Below, piece by piece: positions 8,557 through 16,983 of a DNA stretch of 64,000 bases. How positions within the stretch are numbered: the stretch's first letter is position 1; every line of letters starts with the position of its first letter. A program made the translations under genes and the position numbers. This DNA is from Scatosoma sp045542595 (lineage in GTDB: Bacteria > Bacillota > Clostridia > Christensenellales > Borkfalkiaceae): the NCBI GenBank assembly GCA_045542595.1, contig JAZQLI010000043.1:1-64000 (forward strand), in the 5' to 3' direction. The notes under the pieces were generated by a model, which worked only from the letters and a program-made list of their open reading frames with translations, ran no database searches and was not told the origin of the DNA.

Positions 8557-9075
8557 TTACGCTTTTTTCGGTTCGGCATACTCTACCCCGAACGTTTCTA
8601 CGGTAACGTTTTTCATAATTTGGTCTTCATACGGTCTATCACCCCAGTCCGTCTTCGTTTCCGCAATAGAGTCTACCGTTTCCATACCTTCGATAACTTT
8701 ACCAAACGCCGCATACTGTCCGTCGAGATAATCCGCATCGTCGTGCATTACGAAAAATTGCGAACCAGCGGAATCGGGATGTTGCGCACGTGCCATAGAA
8801 AGCACGCCGCGAACGTGCTGCAAATCGTTTTGTTTAAAGCCGTTGGAAGCGAACTCGCCTTTAATATGATAACCAGGTCCGCTTGTGCCCGTACCCGTAG
8901 GGTCGCCGCCTTGAATCATAAAACCTGCGATAACGCGATGAAAAATAATTCCGTTATAAAAGCCTTTTTTTACAAGGGAAACAAAGTTATTCACCGTATT
9001 AGGTGCTTTATCGGGATAGAGTTCCGCTTTGAACGTTGTGCCGTTTTCCATTTCAAAAGTAACGATAGGATTCAT
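8557..9075 (-). CDS. cyclophilin-type peptidyl-prolyl cis-trans isomerase
   Basis: A 172-residue single-domain cyclophilin. Active-site segments are FHRVIAGFMIQGGDPTGTGTSG and AGSQFFVMHDD, with the catalytic Arg in FHR and the QFF motif. There is no signal peptide, so it works in the cytoplasm as a folding catalyst. It sits 17 nt after the dCMP deaminase stop and 10 nt before purB, in one transcription unit. Confidence 0.93.
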   Translation of the reverse strand: MNPIVTFEMENGTTFKAELYPDKAPNTVNNFVSLVKKGFYNGIIFHRVIAGFMIQGGDPTGTGTSGPGYHIKGEFASNGFKQNDLQHVRGVLSMARAQHPDSAGSQFFVMHDDADYLDGQYAAFGKVIEGMETVDSIAETKTDWGDRPYEDQIMKNVTVETFGVEYAEPKKA

Positions 9076-9092
9076 ATTGTATTCACTTCCTT

Positions 9093-9551
9093 TTATTCTT
9101 CAAATTTTTCCACTTTTACGTTGGCTTCGTTAAAGAGTTGCAACGAGAAATCGTCGGGGTAGCCGTCTTTATACACTACGCGAGAAATACCGGCGTTGAT
9201 AATCATTTTCGCGCAAATAACGCACGGTTGATGCGTGCAATATAACGTAGCGCCACTGATGTTGATACCGCATCTTGCGGCTTGAATAATGGCGTTTTGT
9301 TCGGCGTGAACGGCAAAACACAATTCGTGTTGCGTACCGCTGGGAATATTGAGTTTTCTACGTAAACATTCCCCTTTTTCTTCACAGCTTTTAATGCCTG
9401 CAGGCGCGCCGTTGTATCCGGTTGCCATAACGCGTTTATCCTTTACGATAACCGCGCCTACGTGGCGGTTTTGTTGATAACAGCTAGACCACGTTGCCAC
9501 CGTTTCGGTAAGCTGCATAAAACGTGCGTCCCATTTATTCATTTGAGCCAT
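9093..9551 (-). CDS. dCMP/cytidine deaminase-family protein (ComEB-like)
   Basis: A 152-residue zinc deaminase. The zinc ligands and catalytic Glu are in CFAVHAEQNAI and CTHQPCVICAKM. Two further Cys (CEEKGECLRR) match the extra zinc site of the dCMP deaminase/ComEB group. The expected reaction is dCMP to dUMP for thymidylate supply. The ATG at 9551 follows GGAGG by 6 nt. This is the first gene of the series ending with the ABC exporter at 3929 and has its own promoter. Confidence 0.9.
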   Translation of the reverse strand: MAQMNKWDARFMQLTETVATWSSCYQQNRHVGAVIVKDKRVMATGYNGAPAGIKSCEEKGECLRRKLNIPSGTQHELCFAVHAEQNAIIQAARCGINISGATLYCTHQPCVICAKMIINAGISRVVYKDGYPDDFSLQLFNEANVKVEKFEE

Positions 9552-9597
9552 AGAAACCTCCGATTTTTTTCTTTAGTACATACTGCTTCCACTATTG

Positions 9598-9626
9598 ATT
9601 ATAGCATATTTTTTTAGGAAAATCAA
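9598..9626 (-). promoter_or_regulatory. promoter of the dCMP deaminase / purB series
   Basis: On the minus strand TTGATT (9626-9621), 17-nt spacer, TATAAT (9603-9598). The leader to the ATG at 9551 is about 40 nt and includes GGAGG. Confidence 0.75.
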
Positions 9627-9698
9627 TACTTTGAATTAGCTTTTTAACGCAAAAAACGTTTGACGTAAAATTTTCCGCTAAATTTTACCATTTTTTGT

Positions 9699-9759
9699 TT
9701 GACAAGGGTAAAAAAGCGTTTATAATATAACCGTATAATAAATAACGCGCTTTAAATAG
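9699..9759 (+). promoter_or_regulatory. promoter and possible operator of groESL
   Basis: TTGACA (9699-9704), 16-nt spacer, TATAAT (9721-9726). Downstream lies the inverted repeat GCGCT-TTAAAT-AGCGC. The CIRCE element (TTAGCACTC/GAGTGCTAA) that HrcA uses in most Firmicutes is not present here. Confidence 0.75.
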
Positions 9760-9787
9760 CGCAAAAACGTATCGGAGGATTACATTT

Positions 9788-10075
9788 ATGAATATCAAAC
9801 CATTGTTCGACAAAGTTGTGGTAGAAAGCGTAACGGTTGAAGAAAAGACGAAAAGCGGATTTTTTCTTCCTTCTTCCGCACAAGAAAAACCCCAAACCTG
9901 CCAAGTAGTAGCCGTTGGTCCCGGCGGCATTATCGACGGTAAAGAAATTGTAATGCAAGTAAAAGTAGGCGACAAAGTACTTTGCTCTAAATATGCAGGC
10001 TCGGATTTTAAAGTAGACGGTAAAGAATTTACCATCATTAAGCAAAGCGATATTCTCGCTATTGTAGAAGATTGA
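9788..10075 (+). CDS. groES: co-chaperonin GroES
   Basis: A 95-residue Hsp10. It begins MNIKPLFDKVVV and carries the mobile loop (TKSGFFLPSSAQEKP) that contacts GroEL, followed by the conserved GGIIDGK and VGDKVLCSKYAG segments. Length is typical. GGAGGA lies 8 nt before the ATG. It forms an operon with groEL 31 nt downstream. Confidence 0.97.
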   Translation: MNIKPLFDKVVVESVTVEEKTKSGFFLPSSAQEKPQTCQVVAVGPGGIIDGKEIVMQVKVGDKVLCSKYAGSDFKVDGKEFTIIKQSDILAIVED

Positions 10076-10106
10076 CAATAGATTGTAAGAAAGGAGATAG
10101 AAAATT

Positions 10107-11732
10107 ATGGCTAAACAAATTAAATACGGAGAAGACGCAAGAAAATCATTAGAAGCACGTGTAAACGTATTAGCGGACACGGTAAAAATTACCCTTGGTC
10201 CTAAGGGAAGAAACGTTGTGTTGGATAAAAAATTCGGCGCGCCCCTTATCACAAACGACGGCGTTACCATCGCAAAAGAAATTGAACTCAACGACCCTTT
10301 TGAAAATATGGGCGCACAACTTGTAAAAGAAGTTTCCACCAAAACAAACGACGTTGCAGGCGACGGTACGACAACTGCGGTAGTTTTGGCGCAAGCAATC
10401 GTTCGCGAAGGCTTGAAAAACCTTGCTGCTGGCGCGAACCCTATTATCTTGAAAGAAGGTATTAAAAAAGCGGTAGACGCTACTGTAGAACACTTGAAAG
10501 GCATTTCCAAAGCGGTAGAAAGCAATAAATCGATTGAACAAACCGCTTCTATTTCCGCAGGTAACCCCGAAGTGGGCGCGTTGATCGCTAAAGCAATGGA
10601 AATAGTAGGAAAAGACGGCGTTATTACCGTAGAAGAAGGAAAATCGATGAATACCGAGCTTTCCACTGTAGAAGGTATGCAATTTGACCGTGGTTACGCT
10701 TCCGCGTATATGGTTACGAATACCGATAAAATGGAAGCCGTATTAGAAAACCCGTATATCCTTATCACCGACAAGAAAATTTCTTCTTTGCAAGAAATTT
10801 TGCCTGTCATCGAACCCCTTGCGCAACAGGGCGCAAAGCTTTTAATTATCGCGGAAGACGTTGAAGGCGACGCTTTAGCGGCGTTAATTGTAAACAAACT
10901 CAAAGGCGTATTCAATTCCGTTGCGGTAAAAGCTCCCGGCTTTGGCGACAGAAGAAAGGAAATGCTCCGCGATATCGCAGTATTGACGGGCGGCCAAGTA
11001 ATTTCTTCCGATTTGGGTATTGAATTTAAGGACGTTACGCCCGATATGTTGGGTAGAGCAACCGCCGTACGTGTAGACAAAGAAAACACCACTATCGTTG
11101 GCGGTGCTGGCAGCGTAGAAGATATTAAAGCGCGTATTGCTTCTATCAAAGCGCAAATTGCGGAAACGAAATCTGATTACGACAGAGAAAAATTACAAGA
11201 ACGCCTTGCAAAATTAGCAGGCGGCGTAGCGGTAATTAGCGTAGGCGCGGCAACCGAAGTGGAAATGAAAGAAAAGAAACTTCGCATTGACGACGCTTTG
11301 GCGGCAACGAGGGCAGCCGTAGAAGAAGGCTACGTTCCTGGTGGCGGTAGTGCTTTACTCTCCGCTGTACCCACGGTTAAAAAGTTAGTTGCTTCCCTTT
11401 CGGGCGACGAAAAAACGGGCGCTTGTATCGTTTTAAAGGCTTTGGAAGAACCCATTCGTCAAATTGCAAAGAACGCGGGCTTAGACGGTTCGGTTATCGT
11501 AGACAAAGTACTTTCGTCCAAAAAAGCGAATTACGGCTTTGACGCATTGAACAATAAATATTGCGATATGGTAGAAAGCGGTATTATCGACCCGACGAAA
11601 GTAACCCGTTCGGTATTACAAAACGCCGCTTCCGTAGCGTCCACTTTGCTTACTACCGAAAGCATTGTAACCGATATCCCCACTCCCCCTGCTGCAACTC
11701 CTGCAGGCGGCGATATGGGCGGCATGTACTAA
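10107..11732 (+). CDS. groL: chaperonin GroEL
   Basis: A 541-residue Hsp60. Landmarks are the ATP-binding TLGPKGRNVVL and GDGTTTAVVLA segments, the apical-domain KAPGFGDRRKEML and the signature AATEVEMKEKKLRIDDA. The C-terminus ends in a short Gly-Met tail (GGDMGGMY). It folds cytoplasmic proteins together with GroES. A strong AGGAG site precedes the ATG and a bidirectional terminator follows. Confidence 0.98.
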   Translation: MAKQIKYGEDARKSLEARVNVLADTVKITLGPKGRNVVLDKKFGAPLITNDGVTIAKEIELNDPFENMGAQLVKEVSTKTNDVAGDGTTTAVVLAQAIVREGLKNLAAGANPIILKEGIKKAVDATVEHLKGISKAVESNKSIEQTASISAGNPEVGALIAKAMEIVGKDGVITVEEGKSMNTELSTVEGMQFDRGYASAYMVTNTDKMEAVLENPYILITDKKISSLQEILPVIEPLAQQGAKLLIIAEDVEGDALAALIVNKLKGVFNSVAVKAPGFGDRRKEMLRDIAVLTGGQVISSDLGIEFKDVTPDMLGRATAVRVDKENTTIVGGAGSVEDIKARIASIKAQIAETKSDYDREKLQERLAKLAGGVAVISVGAATEVEMKEKKLRIDDALAATRAAVEEGYVPGGGSALLSAVPTVKKLVASLSGDEKTGACIVLKALEEPIRQIAKNAGLDGSVIVDKVLSSKKANYGFDALNNKYCDMVESGIIDPTKVTRSVLQNAASVASTLLTTESIVTDIPTPPAATPAGGDMGGMY

Positions 11733-11752
11733 TTGAATTACAAATACGTTTA

Positions 11753-11780
11753 AAAGAACGGCTCAACCGAGCCGTTCTTT
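11753..11780. terminator. bidirectional terminator of groEL and the spo0A-like gene
   Basis: AAAGAACGGCTC (11753-11764), loop AACC, GAGCCGTTCTTT (11769-11780). It lies between two convergent genes. Confidence 0.88.
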
Positions 11781-11781
11781 T

Positions 11782-12543
11782 TCATACCATATTTTCTAAA
11801 ATTAACTTATCGGCAACAAGCGCGATAAACTCACTGTTCGTCGGCTTTTCGTTACCAAGATAAATCCGCGCACCGAATATAGCGTTAATTGCGTCGATAC
11901 GTCCCCTGTTCCACGCCACTTCAATAGCATGACGAATAGCGCGCTCCACCTTGCTTGACGTCGTTTTAAACTTGTTTGCAATAGACGGGTACAGTTCTTT
12001 GGTTACACTATTGATTATGTACGGGTTTTCAATAGTCATTTTAATACCTTCACGCAAGTACGCATATCCTTTGATATGCGGCGGAATGCCGATAGCGATA
12101 AATATATCGCTAATTTTTTCTTCCATTGTAACGGGCGTACGTTTCCGCATAGGAATATCCCTATTCGCCGTCGCCTTATCCTTTAAAATTTCACGGGCGC
12201 GCTCTAACGCCGTTTGCACGGAAAACGGCTTCACAAGATAATAGGAAGCCCCGTCGGTAATCGCCCGTTCAATAATAGAATCGTTAGATATACCCGTTGC
12301 CACAATTTTTGCTTCCGCCCACGTCTTTTTGACGGCACGTATTACACCGCATCCGTCCGTACCCTTTAAAAACATACTTACGATAACCAAGTCTGGCTTC
12401 AAACGTAAAATTTCTTTTACGCCTTCATCCCCGTCGTCCCCTGCGTGCAAAAGCGTAAAATCCTTACTCTCTTCCACTGCCGCTTTTAACTGTTCTAAAA
12501 CAGCTACGTTCGATTCTAATAAAACTACTGAATAATTTTGCAT
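11782..12543 (-). CDS. spo0A: Spo0A-like response regulator with degenerate receiver
   Basis: A 253-residue protein with an N-terminal receiver (about 1-120) and a C-terminal Spo0A DNA-binding domain (about 140-250; IPPHIKGYAYLREGI, TKELYPSIANKFKTTSSKVERAIRHAIE split across helices, WNRG). The DNA-binding half is very well conserved. The receiver keeps T83 and K105, but the phospho-acceptor position is S56 (DLVIVSMFLKGTDG, where Spo0A has LD) and the acidic metal-binding pair is E10-S11. It therefore should not be phosphorylated in the usual way. It is not beside spoIVB, the common Spo0A neighbour. It has its own promoter with a palindrome at the start site. Whether a second, canonical Spo0A exists outside the window is unknown. 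Confidence 0.9.
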   Translation of the reverse strand: MQNYSVVLLESNVAVLEQLKAAVEESKDFTLLHAGDDGDEGVKEILRLKPDLVIVSMFLKGTDGCGVIRAVKKTWAEAKIVATGISNDSIIERAITDGASYYLVKPFSVQTALERAREILKDKATANRDIPMRKRTPVTMEEKISDIFIAIGIPPHIKGYAYLREGIKMTIENPYIINSVTKELYPSIANKFKTTSSKVERAIRHAIEVAWNRGRIDAINAIFGARIYLGNEKPTNSEFIALVADKLILENMV

Positions 12544-12575
12544 AAAAAAACCGCTCCTTTTAATAGTATAATACC

Positions 12576-12626
12576 GTCAACGATTGTTGACAATGGCATT
12601 ATACTACAAAAATCGCGATATGTAAA
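12576..12626 (-). promoter_or_regulatory. promoter and palindromic operator of the spo0A-like gene
   Basis: On the minus strand TTTACA (12626-12621), 17-nt spacer, TATAAT (12603-12598). A perfect inverted repeat, GTCAAC-4-GTTGAC (12576-12591), covers the expected transcription start. Confidence 0.8.
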
Positions 12627-12706
12627 GCATTTTTTTACGAAATTCAGAATTATTTTTTAATAATATTCAATATTATTCAAAAAGATTGTAGAATTTTGAA
12701 AATAAA

Positions 12707-12713
12707 TGTCGAA
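12707..12713 (+). promoter_or_regulatory. 0A-box-like site upstream of the spo0A-like gene
   Basis: TGTCGAA matches the core Spo0A recognition sequence exactly. It lies about 165 bp upstream of the start codon and about 80 bp upstream of the -35 box. A 7-bp match can occur by chance, so this is suggestive only. Confidence 0.35.
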
Positions 12714-12733
12714 TTATTATTTTATGCGTAAAA

Positions 12734-14308
12734 TTAAGTGGTTTCGTCGATATATTCGTCGTAAGTTACCTGACGGTCATACGTTTTTACGTCGTTGATT
12801 TCAATAATGCGGTTTGCAACGGTATTCATCAACTCTTGGTCGTGCGAAGTCAAGAGCATACAGCCGCGGTAATGACTTAAACCGTTATTGAGCGCGGTGA
12901 TAGATTCCAAATCTAAGTGGTTCGTAGGTTCGTCGAAGATAAGGAAGTTGCTACCTTCGAGCATCATTTTAGCAAGCATACAACGCACCTTTTCGCCGCC
13001 CGATAACACTTTTGCTTTTTTCAGTGCTTCTTCGCCCGAGAAAAGCATTCTACCCAACCAACCGCGTAAATATTCTTCGTAATGGTCGTTCGAATATTGC
13101 GAAAGCCATTCTACAAGATTCAAATCGCAGCCTTGGAAATATTCGTTATTATTTTGGGGGAAATAAGAAACGGAAATAGTTTTTCCCCAACGGATTGTAC
13201 CCGAATCGGGTTGTTCTTTGCCCATTAAGATATCGTAAAGCATAGTAAGCGTAGTGCTTTTATCGGAAACGATACCTATTTTTTCATCGCGTTGTACGGT
13301 GAACGAAAGATTTTTAAAATACCCTTCTTTCGTCAAATCTTCTACCATTAAAATATCGTTACCGATTTCTTTTTCGAACTTGAAATCGATATACGGATAT
13401 TTACGCAACGAAGGTTTAAAATCGTTAATCGTAAGTTTTTCAAGTTCCTTTTTACGGGAAGTTGCTTGACGGGACTTGGAAGCGTTTGCGGCAAAGCGCG
13501 CGATAAATTCTTGTAATTCTTTAGCGCGTTGTTCCGCTTTTTTGTTTTGTTCCTTTTGTTGACGGGCAAGCAACTGACTGGTTTGATACCAGAAATCATA
13601 GTTACCTACGTACATATTGATTTTACCGAAATCGACGTCGCAAATATTTGTACATACTTTATTTAAGAAATGTCGGTTATGCGATACGATAATGATGGTG
13701 TTTTCGAAATCCATCAAATAATTTTCCAGCCAACGAACCGTTTTAATATCTAAGTTGTTCGTAGGCTCGTCCAAAAGCAATACGTCGGGGTCGCCGAATA
13801 AAGCCTGTGCAAGCAACACACGCACCTTTTGCTTGGCATCAAGATTTCCCATCAAAGCATAATGTAAATCTTCTTCAATTTCCAAAGCGTTTAAAAGCTG
13901 ACTTGCCTGATATTCGGCATCATAGCCGTTCATTTCGGCAAATTCGCTCTCCAGCTCCGCTGCTTTTACGCCGTCTTCTTCGGAAAAATCGGGTTTGGCG
14001 TACAAAGCGTCTTTTTCGTCCATTACTTCCACCAAACGTTTATAGCCGAGCATAACGGTACGCAATACCGTTTCGTCGTCGTACATATTTTGGTTTTGTT
14101 GTAAAACGGACATACGCTCGTTTTTATCTAAAGACACAAATCCCTTTTGGGGTTCTACTTCCCCCGAAAGGACTTTTAAAAAGGTGGATTTACCCGCGCC
14201 GTTTGCGCCGATAATACCGTAGCAGTTGCCTTTGGTAAATTTTAAATTAACGTCTTCAAACAATTTTTTACTGCCGTATTGCAAGGAAACGCCCGTTACT
14301 TGTAACAT
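12734..14308 (-). CDS. ABC-F ATPase, YkpA/YbiT type
   Basis: A 524-residue soluble protein with two ABC domains joined by a linker (about 240-320, rich in Lys/Glu, containing the conserved ARFAANASKSRQATSR). ABC-F proteins act on the ribosome. Domain 1 has Walker A GANGAGKST and Walker B VLLLDEPTNNLD but a weak signature (NLDAKQK). Domain 2 has a good signature LSGGEK and FLIFDEPTNHLD, but its Walker A is lost (IGIVSDKSTTLTML). One composite ATP site is thus intact and the other degenerate. The same asymmetry is, as far as I recall, a trait of the YkpA group rather than a new defect. It has its own promoter. Confidence 0.9.
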   Translation of the reverse strand: MLQVTGVSLQYGSKKLFEDVNLKFTKGNCYGIIGANGAGKSTFLKVLSGEVEPQKGFVSLDKNERMSVLQQNQNMYDDETVLRTVMLGYKRLVEVMDEKDALYAKPDFSEEDGVKAAELESEFAEMNGYDAEYQASQLLNALEIEEDLHYALMGNLDAKQKVRVLLAQALFGDPDVLLLDEPTNNLDIKTVRWLENYLMDFENTIIIVSHNRHFLNKVCTNICDVDFGKINMYVGNYDFWYQTSQLLARQQKEQNKKAEQRAKELQEFIARFAANASKSRQATSRKKELEKLTINDFKPSLRKYPYIDFKFEKEIGNDILMVEDLTKEGYFKNLSFTVQRDEKIGIVSDKSTTLTMLYDILMGKEQPDSGTIRWGKTISVSYFPQNNNEYFQGCDLNLVEWLSQYSNDHYEEYLRGWLGRMLFSGEEALKKAKVLSGGEKVRCMLAKMMLEGSNFLIFDEPTNHLDLESITALNNGLSHYRGCMLLTSHDQELMNTVANRIIEINDVKTYDRQVTYDEYIDETT

Positions 14309-14339
14309 ACTTATACCTCAAACGAATTATTTCTACAAA

Positions 14340-14368
14340 ATTATACCATATAAAAATTTTTAACGCAA
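14340..14368 (-). promoter_or_regulatory. promoter of the ABC-F gene
   Basis: On the minus strand TTGCGT (14368-14363), 17-nt spacer, TATAAT (14345-14340), about 32 nt before the ATG. Confidence 0.7.
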
Positions 14369-14390
14369 ACGTTTGTAACGACAAACACAA

Positions 14391-14419
14391 AAAAAGCTCT
14401 CGTTTACCGAGAGCTTTTT
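14391..14419 (-). terminator. terminator of acpP
   Basis: AAAAAGCTCTCG (14391-14402), 5-nt loop, CGAGAGCTTTTT (14408-14419). It lies just downstream of the acpP stop codon on the minus strand. Confidence 0.88.
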
Positions 14420-14430
14420 ATCTTTCTTGC

Positions 14431-14658
14431 TTATTTTGTCAATTTTTCAAGCACCGCAGCAACGTCGGCAACCGTAACAAGATTTTCTACTTCGTCGTCA
14501 GGCATTTCAATACCGTATTCGTCTTCCAAACGGCTTAAAAGTTCGACAACGTCCAAAGAGTCCGCGCCAAGGTCGTCCACGATTTTCGCATCAGCGGTAA
14601 CCTTTTCTAAAGGAAGATTGAGTGCATCTGCAAGCATTTCTTGAATTTTTTCCAACAT
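14431..14658 (-). CDS. acpP: acyl carrier protein
   Basis: A 75-residue acidic protein. The phosphopantetheine attachment serine is in LGADSLDVVELL. Length and composition fit the fatty-acid synthesis carrier. It is transcribed alone, from a consensus promoter and with a strong terminator; no other fatty-acid gene is adjacent. Confidence 0.96.
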   Translation of the reverse strand: MLEKIQEMLADALNLPLEKVTADAKIVDDLGADSLDVVELLSRLEDEYGIEMPDDEVENLVTVADVAAVLEKLTK

Positions 14659-14706
14659 AATAAATTGTCCTCCATATTTTTAAAGCATTACATACTTTAC
14701 TATTTT

Positions 14707-14735
14707 ATTATACAACAATCTTTTCCGTATGTCAA
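14707..14735 (-). promoter_or_regulatory. promoter of acpP
   Basis: On the minus strand TTGACA (14735-14730), 17-nt spacer, TATAAT (14712-14707). Both boxes match the consensus. They follow directly after the tex stop codon. Confidence 0.88.
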
Positions 14736-14748
14736 CTATTTTTTTTAA

Positions 14749-16926
14749 TTACCTTTCAATCGATTTCTTTTTCATCGTTAACGCGATACGGTTCTTTTTT
14801 AAATCGACTTCTTTTATCCAAACCTGTACTACTTGCCCCACCTTTAACACTTCCGACGGATGACGGATGTATTTATCCGTAAGTTCGGAAATATGCGCCA
14901 AACCGTCTTGATGGACGCCGATATCAATAAACACGCCGAAATCCACTACGTTTCTCACCGTACCCGTAAGTTCCATACCCGCCTTTAAATCGGCTATAGA
15001 CATAACGTCTTTACGGAGTACGGGCGCAGGGAGTCCTTCACGGATATCTCTACCCGGCTTCATCAATTCGGTTACGATATCCAGCATAGTTGCTTTATCC
15101 AAATCGGTTTCGCTAGCCGCTTTGTCTTCGCCGTATGCCTTGATTTTTTGGCGTAAATCGGCAATCTTCCGCGCTTTTACGTCTTCCTTGGTATACGAGA
15201 ATAACCCTAACAATCTTTCGGCTTTTTCATACGATTCGGGGTGCACTGCCGTATTATCTAAAATATTTTCCCCGTTGTCAATACGTAAAAAGCCTGCACA
15301 TTGCGTATATGCTTTTTCGCCGAGTTTAGGCACTTTCAAAAGCTGTTTCCGAGTTTTGAATTTACCGTTTGTTTCACGATACGCAACGATATTTTTCGCC
15401 ACGGAAGCATTTAAGCCTGCAATGTATTTCAGTAGCGATACGCTTGCGGTATTCAAATCAACCCCTACGCTATTTACACAATCTTCCAAAACACCCGAGA
15501 GTGCGGTATCTAAGCGTTTTTCGTTCATATCGTGTTGATATTGTCCCACACCGATAGATTTGGGGTCGATTTTTATAAGTTCTGCAAGGGGGTCTTGTAA
15601 ACGGCGAGCAATAGACACGGCGCTTCTTGCCGTTACGTCGTAATCGGGGAATTCTTCCGCGCCGAGTGCGCTTGCCGAATAGACGCTTGCCCCTGCTTCG
15701 TTGACGATAACGTAGCCCACTTCTTTGCCTGTTTCCGCTTTAATTTCTTTGATGAGTTCCGCAATGAAAATTTCGCTTTCCTTACTTGCCGTACCGTTAC
15801 CGCAGGAAATAACTTCCACACCGTATTTCGCGATAAGCTTTTTTAATACAACCTTTGCTTCTTCCGTTTTATTTTGCGGCGGAGTAGGAAACACCACCGT
15901 TTTATCGAGCACCTTGCCCGTACCGTCCACTACGCAAATTTTACAGCCCGTACGGTAAGCAGGATCCCAACCCATTGTAATTTTATCCTTGACGGGCGGT
16001 TGCATTAAAAGCGGCTTCAAATTAAGCTCGAACATTTTAATAGCCTGTTCGCTGGCATCGTCGAACAGCTGTGCACGCACTTCCCGTTCTACCGAAGGCG
16101 CAATTAAACGGGTATACCCGTCTTCCGCGGCAGCTTTGACGATTGCCGAACTCTCTCCGCCGTCCTTTAAAAAGGTAGCGGCTGTAATCCGTTTTGCAAA
16201 CTCTTCGTCTACGCAAACGGAAACTTTTAAATACTCTTCTTTTTCTCCGCGGTTTAACGCCAAAACGCGATGTCCTTTAATATCGGCAACGGGTTCTTTA
16301 TAATCGGCGTACATGCCGTACGTTTTCGCTTCGTCCGCTTCTTCTTTGCCTTTGGCATAAGAAGATACGATTTCCCCATGGCGGAAGAAAAAGTTACGCA
16401 GTTTTTTACGAGTTTGCGCGTCGTCAGAAATGATTTCCGCGATAATATCCTGTGCACCCAAAATAGCGTCTTGCGTAGTTTGCACTTCTTCCGATAAATA
16501 TTTTTCCGCTTCTTTCGTTACGTTTAAATTTTTATCTTGCGCTAAAATACTGTCGGCAAAAGGTTGCAATCCCTTTGCAATCGCAACGGAAGCACGCGTT
16601 TTCCGTTTTTGTTTGTACGGGCGGTATATATCTTCCACTTCGGTAAGCGTAACCGCTTTTTCTAAACTCAAACGGATTTCATCCGTCATTTTTCCTTGCT
16701 CGGTAATTGAATTAGACACTTCTTCTTTACGTTTTTCCAAATTACGTAAATATGTAAGTCTATCGTTTAACGCACGCAACACTTGGTCGTCGCAAGCGCC
16801 CGTCATTTCTTTACGGTAACGCGCGATAAAAGGCACGGTATTGCCTTCGTCTAATAACGCGACTATATTTTTCGCGTGCGTAGCAGTTAAATTAAATTCC
16901 TGAGTGATAATTTGTAAAATGTCCAT
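14749..16926 (-). CDS. tex: Tex-family RNA-binding transcription factor
   Basis: A 725-residue protein with the Tex layout: an N-terminal helical domain (YRKEMTGACDDQVLR), a YqgF/RuvX-like fold in the middle (GWDPAYRTGCKICVVDGTG), a helix-hairpin-helix segment (LNASVAKNIVAYRETNGKFK) and a C-terminal S1 RNA-binding domain (GMELTGTVRNVVDFGVFIDIG). Tex proteins act in transcription or RNA processing and help tolerate stress. Length is standard. It is the last gene of a minus-strand series running from uvrC; no terminator separates it from the acpP promoter. Confidence 0.95.
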   Translation of the reverse strand: MDILQIITQEFNLTATHAKNIVALLDEGNTVPFIARYRKEMTGACDDQVLRALNDRLTYLRNLEKRKEEVSNSITEQGKMTDEIRLSLEKAVTLTEVEDIYRPYKQKRKTRASVAIAKGLQPFADSILAQDKNLNVTKEAEKYLSEEVQTTQDAILGAQDIIAEIISDDAQTRKKLRNFFFRHGEIVSSYAKGKEEADEAKTYGMYADYKEPVADIKGHRVLALNRGEKEEYLKVSVCVDEEFAKRITAATFLKDGGESSAIVKAAAEDGYTRLIAPSVEREVRAQLFDDASEQAIKMFELNLKPLLMQPPVKDKITMGWDPAYRTGCKICVVDGTGKVLDKTVVFPTPPQNKTEEAKVVLKKLIAKYGVEVISCGNGTASKESEIFIAELIKEIKAETGKEVGYVIVNEAGASVYSASALGAEEFPDYDVTARSAVSIARRLQDPLAELIKIDPKSIGVGQYQHDMNEKRLDTALSGVLEDCVNSVGVDLNTASVSLLKYIAGLNASVAKNIVAYRETNGKFKTRKQLLKVPKLGEKAYTQCAGFLRIDNGENILDNTAVHPESYEKAERLLGLFSYTKEDVKARKIADLRQKIKAYGEDKAASETDLDKATMLDIVTELMKPGRDIREGLPAPVLRKDVMSIADLKAGMELTGTVRNVVDFGVFIDIGVHQDGLAHISELTDKYIRHPSEVLKVGQVVQVWIKEVDLKKNRIALTMKKKSIER

Positions 16927-16983
16927 ACGTGTTTCCTTGTGTTTTTATTTTTTATAAGCGAATAGCTTTTTAACAAACGGTTT

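Noticed and set aside
9752..10666. A 304-residue open frame on the minus strand across groES and groEL
   Set aside because: It lies opposite two certain genes, has no ribosome site and is rich in Ser/Thr/Pro/Phe as expected from an antisense reading.
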